Shown here piece by piece: positions 1-7,633 of a stretch of DNA of 64,000 nt. Position 1 is the first letter of the stretch; each line of letters begins with the position of its first letter. The notes below the pieces were generated by a model. That model did not search any database. It saw only the letters and a program-made list of their open reading frames with translations, and was not told the DNA's origin. Source of the DNA: Pseudomonas poae (lineage in GTDB: Bacteria; Pseudomonadota; Gammaproteobacteria; Pseudomonadales; Pseudomonadaceae); contig CP034537.1 of NCBI GenBank assembly GCA_004000515.1, forward strand, positions 6,779,501 through 6,843,500, given 5' to 3'. The position numbers and the translations under genes were made by a program.

Positions 1-1687
1 AAACACGAAACTGAAAACTTTAGCCTCAAAGAATTCTACCTGTCGCGATTAAAAAGAATCCTCCCAGCTTATTTAGCACTACTGACTGTCGTTAGCATTC
101 TGGCGGCAATCGTATATATACCTAGTGACTTCAGCAGCTACCTATCAAGCCTTCGGTCGGCATTAACCTTTACAAGCAACAATTATTTCTCGCACTACTA
201 CGACTACTTTGGACCCCAAGCCTACGAACTACCCTTATTACATACATGGTCTCTGGCCATAGAAATACAATATTACCTGCTAGCACCAATAATTTTAATT
301 AGCATGCCTCGTTCATGGAGATTACCAGCAACCCTCACACTGGTAGTGATTTTCACAATCCATGCCAGCTACCAACTGCATTACAAATGCAAACCATACA
401 ACTTATTACTCATTACTAGCACGCATACCTGAATTTCTGATCGGCACAACCGCCGCACTACTACGTCCCCCGCTAAAAAAAACCTGGGAAAACTTTGCTT
501 ATTTATCTGGCTTACTATTAGTAATTTCCAGCTTTTTAATAATTAATGAGTCCCTACCTTTTCCTGGACTGTTTGCACTTCCTCCATGTATCGGCACTGC
601 ACTCATCATTTGGAGTAAAAAGACGATCTCAAAAAATTGGCTGAATAGCCCGCCACTCGTAAAAATTGGAAATCTCTCATACTCACTATATTTATGGCAC
701 TGGCCAATTCTCGCAGGCTTTAAGTACTATTACGGAAAATACACACTGCCTGCTGGTACAATCACTGTCGCCTTGGCACTGATATTCTCCGCATCTTACT
801 TATCCTACAGATGGATAGAAATCCCAGTACGACAGGCCAAACTTAATCGAAGCCATATACTAAGAATCTTTACATTCACGATACTAATGCTCGGAACAAT
901 ATTGTTAGCACACTTGATAAATCTGAATATCACAAAGCCAACCCCTATAGAACTGACGCGCTATGCGGATCCAAAAACAATATGCCATTCGAAAATAGTT
1001 GGCGATTGTGTCAGAGGAGACAGAGCGGGAAAGCGAGACATTCTGATGATAGGCGATAGCCATGCGGCACAACTAAACTTATTTGCCGACGTCATTGGAA
1101 ATTTTATGCATGTTCGCATTCGAGTCATCACGGCAAGTAATTGTGTAACAATTAATGGCTTTGACTTTGATCGCATACCTGAAGACTCTCGCGCCCCTGT
1201 TTATCCCAAATAAAAGAGATCGATAAACTTTTGCCAACCACCCATGAAATAATTCTCGCAGGGAACTGGGATTATCAACTCAAAAGCCCAGCCTTCATCG
1301 CCGCCTTGCATAACTTTCTCAACGTTACGCACAAAAAAAATCAACGAGTGTACATCCTAACACAAGTCCCTAGCCTCACAAACAACTTACAGCGCGCCAT
1401 AAAGTTCAAAAGCCTTGGCCTCAACCCCATCACTCAAAAAAAATCCAAACTGGGAAAAAGCTAATCTTGAGGTAGAACAAATTAGTAAAAAATACAGCAA
1501 CGTTACCATTTTGGATTATAGCCACATCGACCTCTTTAAAAATGCACCTTTTTTTGAAGACGTACCGCTTTACTTAGACAGTGACCACATCAATGAAGTA
1601 GGCTCATTACTTTATGGGGAGGCTGTAAAGCAGAGCATATCGCAGGTACTTCTACAGCAAGAACCAACCGTCGACCGAGCACAATAA
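1..1687 (+). CDS. O-antigen acyltransferase, OafA-like (5' end outside window, frameshifted)
   Basis: This is the 3' part of an inner-membrane acyltransferase-3 protein fused to a C-terminal SGNH domain, the architecture of enzymes that O-acetylate lipopolysaccharide sugars. The open frame at base 1 reads a hydrophobic AT3 core (LLHTWSLAIEIQYYLLAP), continues with more membrane segments (SYSLYLWHWP), and then gives the SGNH block GDSHAAQLN near 1050 and a terminal SDHIN-type Asp/His block near 1580. Three frame changes break it: one between about 370 and 420, one in a C run at 1194-1197, and one in an A run at 1436-1443. Repairing the last two restores a continuous protein. The region is AT-rich with codon use unlike the permease that follows. 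The acceptor sugar is unknown. The protein probably decorates the O-antigen made by the distant locus at 7.6-28.4 kb, which is an inference. Confidence 0.8.
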
Positions 1688-1763
1688 AATAGAGAAGCTA
1701 AATCTTTAGCGCGAATCAAATACCAATGTTTGCTAGCGTCGCTTATAGAAAACTAATTGGCGT

Positions 1764-1801
1764 GTCGGAAAAGGGCAAACGCGTCATTGAGACCTTCCGA
1801 C
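1764..1801. promoter_or_regulatory. inverted repeat upstream of sigma-54 promoter (candidate enhancer site)
   Basis: GTCGGAA (1764-1770) and TTCCGAC (1795-1801) form a perfect 7-bp inverted repeat about 95 bp upstream of the sigma-54-type promoter. That is the distance at which enhancer-binding activators usually sit. The match to any named activator is not known. Confidence 0.35.
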
Positions 1802-1893
1802 GCACCGATTCAGGGCGCTAGATAAGGCAATTACTGCGTCAATTTATCTCATCGCGACGACTGATTGAGCTTTACGACATAAAACTTCATGTT

Positions 1894-1907
1894 GGCATGC
1901 CCAGTGC
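1894..1907 (+). promoter_or_regulatory. sigma-54 (-24/-12) promoter of the ethanolamine permease
   Basis: TTGGCATGCCCAGTGCAG carries GG at 1894-1895 and GC at 1906-1907 with exactly ten bases between them, the sigma-54 spacing, and the flanking bases resemble TGGCAC-N5-TTGC. Transcription would start near 1919, 30 bases before the ATG at 1949. This argues that the in-frame ATG at 1889 is not the start. Confidence 0.6.
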
Positions 1908-1948
1908 AGCACCTTGAATCATTCCAACCGGTTCAGGGAGAGCAACAC

Positions 1949-3313
1949 ATGAACACACAACTCAAACCCACCCTAGGCACCCTGCATCTATGGGGCATTG
2001 CCGTAGGCTTGGTGATCTCCGGGGAATACTTCGGCTGGAGCTACGGCTGGGGCGTCGCCGGGACCCTGGGCTTCCTGGTGACCTCGCTGATGGTCGCCGC
2101 GATGTACACCTGCTTTATCTTCAGTTTCACCGAGCTGACCACCGCCATTCCTCACGCAGGCGGGCCATTTGCCTACAGCCGTCGAGCGTTTGGTGAGAAA
2201 GGTGGCTTGATTGCCGGCCTTGCGACCCTGATCGAATTCGTCTTCGCACCGCCAGCCATTGCCTTGGCCATCGGCGCTTACCTGAATGTGCAATTCCCGG
2301 CTCTGGACCCGAAACACGCGGCAGTCGGCGCCTACATCGTGTTCATGGGCCTGAACATCCTCGGTGTAAAACTCGCCGCCACGTTTGAGCTGGTGGTGTG
2401 CGTACTGGCCGTCGCCGAACTGCTGGTATTCATGGGCGTGGTCGCACCGGCGTTCAGCTTCAGCAATTTCGCCCTCAATGGCTGGGCCGGCTCCGACACC
2501 TTCGGCGCCCCCGCGATTGCCGGCATGTTTGCCGCGATTCCCTTCGCCATCTGGTTCTTCCTCGCCATCGAAGGCGCAGCCATGGCCGCCGAAGAAGCGA
2601 AAGATCCCAAACGCACCATTCCAAAAGCCTACATCAGTGGCATCCTCACCCTGGTGGTCCTGGCAATGGGCGTAATGTTCTTCGCCGGCGGCGTGGGCGA
2701 CTGGCGCACCCTGTCCAATATCAACGACCCACTGCCACAAGCCATGAAAACCGTCGTAGGCGACAGTTCCGGCTGGTTGCACATGCTGGTGTGGATCGGC
2801 CTGTTCGGCCTGGTAGCCAGCTTCCACGGCATCATCCTCGGCTACTCGCGCCAGTTCTTCGCCCTCGCCCGCGCCGGTTACCTGCCCTCCTTCCTCGCCA
2901 AACTGTCGCGTTTCCAGACACCCCATCGAGCAATCATTGCCGGCGGCGTGGTCGGCATCGCCGCCATCTACAGCGATGGCCTGATCAACCTGGGCGGCAT
3001 GACACTGACCGCAGCGATGATCACCATGGCAGTGTTCGGCGCCATCGTGATGTACATCATGAGCATGCTCAGCCTGTTTAAACTGCGTAAGACCGAACCC
3101 CTGCTGGAGCGCACCTTTCGTGCACCGGGTTACCCGATCGTGCCGGGTATTGCGCTGGTACTGGCGGTGGTGTGCCTGGTGGCAATGGCATGGTTCAACG
3201 CGCTGATCGGGTTGATCTTCCTGGGCTTTATGGCGGTGGGGTTTGCGTACTTCCAGATGACTGCGCAAGACCGTGCGGATGCGCCGGCGGATGTGATGTT
3301 GACTGGGCTTTGA
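1949..3313 (+). CDS. eat: ethanolamine permease (APC superfamily)
   Basis: This is a 454-residue amino acid/polyamine/organocation transporter with about 12 hydrophobic segments, and it should import ethanolamine across the inner membrane. The N-terminus (GTLHLWGIAVGLVISGEYFG) carries the APC-type GlvISGeyfGw motif of the Eat subfamily. The later segment IEGAAMAAEEAKDPKRTIPKAY is the typical APC E-A-kdPkr-P loop. The chosen start, ATG 1949, follows GGGAGAG and lies downstream of the sigma-54-type promoter. A longer frame from 1889 would begin upstream of that promoter. No ethanolamine ammonia-lyase genes are in view, so the gene stands alone here. Ethanolamine use in pseudomonads is known to be sigma-54-activated, which fits the promoter. 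Confidence 0.9.
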   Translation: MNTQLKPTLGTLHLWGIAVGLVISGEYFGWSYGWGVAGTLGFLVTSLMVAAMYTCFIFSFTELTTAIPHAGGPFAYSRRAFGEKGGLIAGLATLIEFVFAPPAIALAIGAYLNVQFPALDPKHAAVGAYIVFMGLNILGVKLAATFELVVCVLAVAELLVFMGVVAPAFSFSNFALNGWAGSDTFGAPAIAGMFAAIPFAIWFFLAIEGAAMAAEEAKDPKRTIPKAYISGILTLVVLAMGVMFFAGGVGDWRTLSNINDPLPQAMKTVVGDSSGWLHMLVWIGLFGLVASFHGIILGYSRQFFALARAGYLPSFLAKLSRFQTPHRAIIAGGVVGIAAIYSDGLINLGGMTLTAAMITMAVFGAIVMYIMSMLSLFKLRKTEPLLERTFRAPGYPIVPGIALVLAVVCLVAMAWFNALIGLIFLGFMAVGFAYFQMTAQDRADAPADVMLTGL

Positions 3314-3379
3314 CCTACTTGGGGCAGAACGGGCCTACACTGAACTAGTCAGAAAGTCCGTTACTCAAAGCAGTTATTA

Positions 3380-3401
3380 CCGTGGGAAAACTCTCCCACG
3401 G
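3380..3401. other. hairpin between eat and the DUF2897 gene
   Basis: CCGTGGGA (3380-3387) and TCCCACGG (3394-3401) form a perfect 8-bp stem with a 6-base loop, 24 bases before the next start codon. No U-tract follows, so it is either a weak 3' end of eat or a leader structure of the small gene. Confidence 0.5.
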
Positions 3402-3424
3402 CAATCTGCCTCAAGGAGAGCCTT

Positions 3425-3592
3425 ATGCCGTGGTATGCGTGGTTGATTTTAGTGGTAGCGATCGGGTCGATCGTCGGTGGGCTGCTGATGCTGCGTGACA
3501 GCGCCAACAAGGTCGAACTCACCGACGAACAACGCAAACGCGTGGCCGAACGCAACGCCCAGGCGGACGCCAAGGACGCGCAGGATCGCTAA
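3425..3592 (+). CDS. DUF2897 family small membrane protein
   Basis: A 55-residue protein starting MPWYAWLILVVAIGSIVGGL, so one N-terminal membrane helix of about 20 residues followed by a short charged, Glu/Lys/Arg/Ala-rich tail ending AQDR. A good Shine-Dalgarno (AAGGAG) lies 8 bases before the ATG. The small, single-helix form and tail fit the DUF2897 family, common in pseudomonads and of unknown function. It lies 112 bp after eat with a hairpin between them, so it probably has its own promoter. Confidence 0.75.
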   Translation: MPWYAWLILVVAIGSIVGGLLMLRDSANKVELTDEQRKRVAERNAQADAKDAQDR

Positions 3593-3611
3593 TCCGCATT
3601 CGTGCTTATTG

Positions 3612-3631
3612 TAGTGAGCGGGCTTGCCCCG
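3612..3631. repeat. left half of a REP sequence interrupted by the IS
   Basis: GTGAGCGGGCTTGCCCCG here, joined to CGCAGGGCGGCGAAGCAGCCCC after 4913, reconstitutes a common Pseudomonas REP. CCCG occurs at both IS ends (3628-3631 and 4910-4913), which is a plausible 4-bp target duplication. Confidence 0.7.
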
Positions 3632-4909
3632 GTACAGACCGGGGACATCGTTTACATTTCTAACCGGGGACATGGTTTACAGGTTATTACACATGATCAG
3701 GAGGTAACTGATCATGCCCTGGAACCAAGAGTCTCCCATGGATCAACGAATCAAACTGGTCATCGACTGGCTTTCTGGTGACTTCACCAAAAGCCAGTTA
3801 GCTCGGCGCTTCGGCGTCAGTCGACCGACTGTAGATAAATGGATCTCCCGTCACGTTGAAGGAGATTTAAAGTCGTTGGCAGAGCTATCTCGACGACCCC
3901 ATAACAGCCCAAACAAGACTGACGATGAGATCTTGGCTCGCATAGTGGCGATGAAAGAAGCCCACTATGAATGGGGGCCGAAGAAGCTTGTCAGGCTATT
4001 AGGAATCGATGATTCGTCGGTCGCCTGGCCATCTCCAAGCACGGCAGGCCAATGGCTTGACCGTCTTGGGCTGGTCAAAAACGACGCTTCAAACGACGGC
4101 ACAGTACCGGTCACAGGGAAATGCGCGAAGCCAACGAGCCCAACAATACGTGGTGCGCTGACTACAAAGGGCAGTTCAAGATGCTCAACGCCCATATGTG
4201 CTATCCCTTAACTGTTACAGACCATGCCTCTCGTATGATTTTTGGCGTGCAGAGCTCACTCCAGGATCATGACCAAGCCTGTAAAACAAGCATTTGAGAG
4301 GCTTTTCCATGAGTACGGAATGCCTGAAGTCATTCGGTCTGACAACGGCGTTCCTTTTGCGTCTCCAGGCCTGGCAAGAATGTCCACACTGGCCGTTTGG
4401 TGGATCCGTTTGGGTATATATCCGGAGCGAACAATGCCGGGAAGACCGGACCAAAATGGCCGACATGAACGGATGCATCGCAGTATGAAGTTAGAGCTGC
4501 CGATCGGGAAAAACCTGGTTGAGCAGCAGCTTTTTCTAGAGCACTTTCGACATGAATTCAATTACATACGCCCCCACGAGGCGCTCGGCATGAAGCGCCC
4601 AGGAGAGCTGTATGTGCCGTCTAATCGACCTTATCCAGGATGCTTGCCGGATGTGGAATATGCGGCGGAAATGAAAGTACGAAGCGTAAGGAAGAACGGC
4701 TCGATCATGTGGAAAGGAAAGTTGGTGTTTGTTAGCGAAGCACTATCAGGAGAACGGATCGCGCTCAAGGAAGTTGAAGAAGATGTTTGGGATCTTTACC
4801 TGTGTGATTATCCCTGGGGAGGCTTGGACGAGGAATGAGCCGCGTCCAAGCTTCAAATGTGTAAACGATGTCTCCGGTTTCAGATGTAAAGGATGTCTAC
4901 GGTTCTACA
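3632..4909 (+). mobile_element. IS481-family-like insertion sequence
   Basis: A 1278-bp element. Its ends are imperfect inverted repeats of about 48 bp: left ACCGGGGACATCGTTTACA-type repeated twice (3638-3681), right the inverse, TGTAAACGATGTCTCCGGTT-type (4856-4909). Each end holds two tandem copies of the motif ACCGgrGACATcGTTTACA, a usual transposase-binding arrangement in IS481/IS3-like elements. CCCG flanks both ends. It carries one transposase gene with frameshifts. The insertion splits a REP sequence. The exact outer bases are set by the target duplication and could be off by one. Confidence 0.75.
3738..4838 (+). pseudogene. IS481-type DDE transposase, frameshifted
   Basis: The N-terminus (MDQRIKLVIDWLSGDFTKSQ, then LARRFGVSRPTVDKWISR) is a helix-turn-helix of the IS481 type. 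The catalytic core follows in pieces: the first Asp in WCADYKGQF near 4160, the second in RSDNGVPFASPGL near 4340, and the Glu in GRHERMHRSMK near 4470. At least two frame changes are needed. One lies at the A run 4077-4081 (LVKK-RRFKRR restored by one extra A). The other lies between about 4245 and 4290, before TKPVKQAFERLFHEYG. Start ATG 3738 begins the recognisable HTH; ATG 3714 is a possible alternative. As read, no active transposase is made. Given the other indels in this window, the breaks may be artefacts. Confidence 0.75.
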
Positions 4910-4944
4910 CCCGCGCAGGGCGGCGAAGCAGCCCCTTATCCGCC

Positions 4945-5793
4945 CTACTCCCCATCCGCCTTGGCAATTTGCAATCCGTGCTGCCCCTTGTAGGCAGCAC
5001 GTTCCGGTTGACTCCAGCCGCCCAGTAGCGCCTCCTCCAACCTATAAATCTCGACCCCCAACGGACGACACACCGTCAGCGGGTCCTGTGCATCCGGCCC
5101 CCACATCGGCAGCGACAAATCCCCACCTGGGCAGGTCGACAACGCACACAGCAAATCAATCTCGGCAAAAAACTCCAGGTAGTCGCCCTTCTGCGCCGGA
5201 CAAGCCTTCATGAAGTACATGTCGTCATGATTGAGGCCCGTGCACTGGAAAATATTCAACACGTCATGCACGTCAAATTCTGTCAGCCCATGAGGTAATA
5301 CCGCACGAGTCAGGTTCGAATGGCAATGATGATGGAAGTCCTCGCCCGTGAGCATGCGATTCACATACGGATCGCAGCGCGTGCCTAGCAAATCGTGCAG
5401 CCGCCCACCGTGCTCATCGATACCGTAGCCCGCCAGACTGTCATCGGTGATCGTCACCAAAGGCCGCAGGAACGGCAGGTTCGACCAAAGCCGATCATGG
5501 GTGCTGACATGAGCGCCCTGTAGCTGACGGGTACGCGCCGCCCAAAGCCGTTCGCGAGGGTCGTTGGCGTTCCACACATTGAAGTCGCCCACCTGCGGGC
5601 CCACTGGCGTAGTCACACGAAACACATGCCCCGCCGGCACCTTCCACGCCCTGCCCGTACGGATGGGTACCTCAAACTGCTCGATCAGCGTGCGCTGCTC
5701 CTTTCGATCACGGATACGCTCATAAAACGCCGTGTCTACCTGTAACGCTGAACCTTTACTGACCTGATAAGCGGCCGGATAGTCTTTGTACAT
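4945..5793 (-). CDS. DUF1989 / urea carboxylase-associated family protein
   Basis: A 282-residue soluble protein whose body (WKVPAGHVFRVTTPVGPQVGDFNVWNANDP, then DDMYFMKACPAQKGDYLEFFAEIDLL and CPGGDLS) fits the DUF1989 family. Members often sit near urea carboxylase or amine-catabolism genes, and their own chemistry is unsettled. Start choice: GGAGG touches the ATG at 5802 but lies 9 bases before the ATG at 5793, so 5793 is preferred. It follows the GntR gene by 15 bases on the same strand and is probably co-transcribed with and controlled by it. No urea carboxylase is in view. His/Cys residues (HHHCHSN, CPGG) are prominent and could bind metal, which is an inference. Confidence 0.75.
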   Translation of the reverse strand: MYKDYPAAYQVSKGSALQVDTAFYERIRDRKEQRTLIEQFEVPIRTGRAWKVPAGHVFRVTTPVGPQVGDFNVWNANDPRERLWAARTRQLQGAHVSTHDRLWSNLPFLRPLVTITDDSLAGYGIDEHGGRLHDLLGTRCDPYVNRMLTGEDFHHHCHSNLTRAVLPHGLTEFDVHDVLNIFQCTGLNHDDMYFMKACPAQKGDYLEFFAEIDLLCALSTCPGGDLSLPMWGPDAQDPLTVCRPLGVEIYRLEEALLGGWSQPERAAYKGQHGLQIAKADGE

Positions 5794-5808
5794 GATGCGC
5801 ATCCTCCA

Positions 5809-6453
5809 TCAGGGGTTGGAAAACAGAGCCAACGACAGGCGTTCCGAATCATCCAGGTACAAGCTCATCGCCTCCCCTGCCGCCGGTTTGTCCTGCTGGA
5901 CCAATAGTTGGTAAATCTCGCGGTCACGCTCCAGCCAAGGCGACTGGAAACGCTGCTCATCAGGCGCAGCGCAAAACACCAGGCGCAGCTGGGCGATGAC
6001 CTGGGCAAAAAACCCGTCGAACAGTGGGCTACGCATCAAGCCCACAATCAGTTGGTGGAATACCAAACTGTGAGTAGCTACAGCACGCCAGTCTTCGCGC
6101 TCCCGCGCCAGGGTGGTGGCGTCAATGGCGTTTTGCATGCGTTCGGACTGGTCGTCTGTGAGCGGGCCGCTCTGGGCGATGGCCTGCAACTCCAACGTGC
6201 GACGGACTACAAATAGATCACGCACTTCTGATCGCTCAAGACGCCGAACCATAACGCCTTTGTTGCGCACGTAACGGGTCAGCCCCTCTTGCCCCAGACG
6301 ATGCAGTGCCTCGCGAATCGTATTACGCGACGCGCTGTATGCTTTGACCAATTCCACTTCGACCAACGCCATCCCCGGCAGCAACCGCCCACCGATAATG
6401 TCGGCACGCAATTCCAGGGCAATCTGGTCGGCTAAGGACATGCTAAGCGTCAT
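5809..6453 (-). CDS. GntR family transcriptional regulator (FCD domain)
   Basis: A 214-residue regulator with an N-terminal winged helix (LADQIALELRADIIGGRLLPGM, then KAYSASRNTIREALHRLGQEGL) and a C-terminal all-helical FCD ligand domain (VRDLFVVRRTLELQAIA, later HSLVFHQLIVGLMRSPLFDGF). The start MTLSMSLADQI at 6453 is preferred over an upstream in-frame codon at 6489, because the family N-terminus begins about here. It lies just upstream of the DUF1989 gene in the same direction and probably regulates it in response to an amine or organic acid. The ligand cannot be told from sequence. It is divergent from the TetR gene over a 133-bp gap. Confidence 0.85.
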   Translation of the reverse strand: MTLSMSLADQIALELRADIIGGRLLPGMALVEVELVKAYSASRNTIREALHRLGQEGLTRYVRNKGVMVRRLERSEVRDLFVVRRTLELQAIAQSGPLTDDQSERMQNAIDATTLAREREDWRAVATHSLVFHQLIVGLMRSPLFDGFFAQVIAQLRLVFCAAPDEQRFQSPWLERDREIYQLLVQQDKPAAGEAMSLYLDDSERLSLALFSNP

Positions 6454-6586
6454 CACGGTCTCACGATTGTTGAACAATACGTAAAGCAAACGTAATCACT
6501 TTTCATGCCAATACAACGCGGTCTTGTCGTGATGTTTAAAAAGGTCCACCTTCGTTAGAATGCCGCTACGTCCCCGAGGCATCCCA

Positions 6587-7156
6587 ATGCGTTATTCACA
6601 AGACCATAAAGCCCAGACCCACCAACGCATCATCAAGGAAGCTTCCGTTCGCTTCCGTCGCGATGGTATTGGTGCCACGGGGCTACAGCCATTGATGAAA
6701 GCACTGAACCTGACACACGGCGGGTTTTACGCGCATTTCGCCTCCAAGGACGAATTGGTGGAAAAAGCGCTGCAGGCTGCTGCTGCCGAGTTGGATGCCC
6801 ATTGCGAGATGCTCTTCAGCCAAGAAAGGCCACTGGAAGCGTTTATCGACAGCTACCTGTCGGAATGGCACCACACGTCCCCAGGTGAAGGCTGCCCGCT
6901 GCCGACCATGTCATCTGAACTAGGGCTAAGAGGCCAGCAAAGCGCAACGACCGATGCGGTGCTTGGCGCAAGGCTCAAGCAAATAGAAGCAGCACTGGCG
7001 GATGGACGAGGCGATACCCAGGGATTGCTGTTGATGTCGACACTGGTTGGAGCGCTGGTGCTGGCCCGAAGTGTCGAAAATCCGGCCCTGGCGGCGCGAA
7101 TCATGGATGTGGTCCGTGAAAGCTTGAAAGCGCAGATATGTGAGCCCGAGGATTAA
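6587..7156 (+). CDS. TetR/AcrR family transcriptional regulator
   Basis: A 189-residue repressor-type protein. The N-terminal HTH is THQRIIKEASVRFRRDGI, then ATGLQPLMKALNLTHGGFYAHFASKDELVEKAL, the canonical TetR fold with the FYaHFasKdeL recognition-helix block. The C-terminal half is a diverged ligand and dimer domain (SYLSEWHHTSPGEGCPLPT), similar to regulators of the YxaF/LmrA kind. ATG 6587 begins the family-typical RYSQDHKAQTHQRI; the in-frame codon at 6560 would add an unlikely leader. No obvious target gene follows, since the next gene is convergent. Confidence 0.85.
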   Translation: MRYSQDHKAQTHQRIIKEASVRFRRDGIGATGLQPLMKALNLTHGGFYAHFASKDELVEKALQAAAAELDAHCEMLFSQERPLEAFIDSYLSEWHHTSPGEGCPLPTMSSELGLRGQQSATTDAVLGARLKQIEAALADGRGDTQGLLLMSTLVGALVLARSVENPALAARIMDVVRESLKAQICEPED

Positions 7157-7157
7157 A

Positions 7158-7181
7158 AAAGGCCGGTCAATGACCGGCCCT
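7158..7181 (-). terminator. intrinsic terminator of the ComEA gene
   Basis: On the minus strand, GGCCGGTCATTGACCGGCC (near-perfect 9-bp stem) is followed by TTTTTT. It lies 12 bases after the ComEA stop and also caps the convergent TetR gene. Confidence 0.85.
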
Positions 7182-7192
7182 CCTGATATGTG

Positions 7193-7524
7193 TTAGTTGA
7201 TTTCCAGCCTCTCGCGATTCTTCTCCAACAACGCCTTGCCGATCCCCTTCACCTCCAACAACTCATCCACCGCCGTAAACGGGCCATTGCTCTCACGGTA
7301 GGCGATGATCGCCTTGGCTTTCGCCGCGCCGATGCCAAAGAGGTCACGGCGTAAGGTTTCGGCGTCGGCGGCGTTGAGGCTGACCTTGCCGGGCTGCTCG
7401 GTTTTGGTGAGTTGGGCGGTGATGGGGGTTGGGGCTTCGGGCTTGAGGGAAGGGGCTGCGGTGGTGGTGAGGGAGAGAGTAGTGAGGAAGGCGAAGATTA
7501 GGGAGGTTAGGTAGGGGTTTGCAT
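7193..7524 (-). CDS. ComEA-like helix-hairpin-helix DNA-binding protein (frameshift near start)
   Basis: The frame reads a hydrophobic, signal-like leader (YLTSLIFAFLTTLSLTTTAAP), a Pro/Thr linker, then the helix-hairpin-helix body (VSLNAADAETLRRDLFGIGA, AKAKAIIAYRESNGPFTAVDELLEVKGIG, KALLEKNRERLEIN). This is the ComEA family, periplasmic DNA-binding proteins of about 110 residues. The only suitable ATG (7524, after AAGGAG) is out of frame by one base. Adding one C to the run at 7514-7517 joins MQTPYLTSL and gives 110 residues. The gene is not intact as read and was recovered by translating by hand. In pseudomonads this gene commonly follows wbpM, as it does here. Confidence 0.75.
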
Positions 7525-7550
7525 TTGACGCTCCTTGGGACCGATAGTGA

Positions 7551-7578
7551 AAAAGCAGCTTTTCCGAAGCTGCTTTTC
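7551..7578 (-). terminator. intrinsic terminator downstream of wbpM
   Basis: On the minus strand AAAAGCAGCTT and AAGCTGCTTTT pair around a 5-base loop and run into TTTTT. It lies 56 bases after the repaired wbpM stop and closes the O-antigen transcription unit. Confidence 0.8.
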
Positions 7579-7633
7579 AAACTTAGGCGATGCTGGGGAT
7601 TCGTCAAAAGTGCTTGAGTAACAGGGTGTTAAA

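Noticed and set aside
7344..7607. An 87-residue open frame with many Arg and Pro
   Set aside because: It is out of frame with the ComEA-type protein, which has a clear helix-hairpin-helix domain on the same strand.
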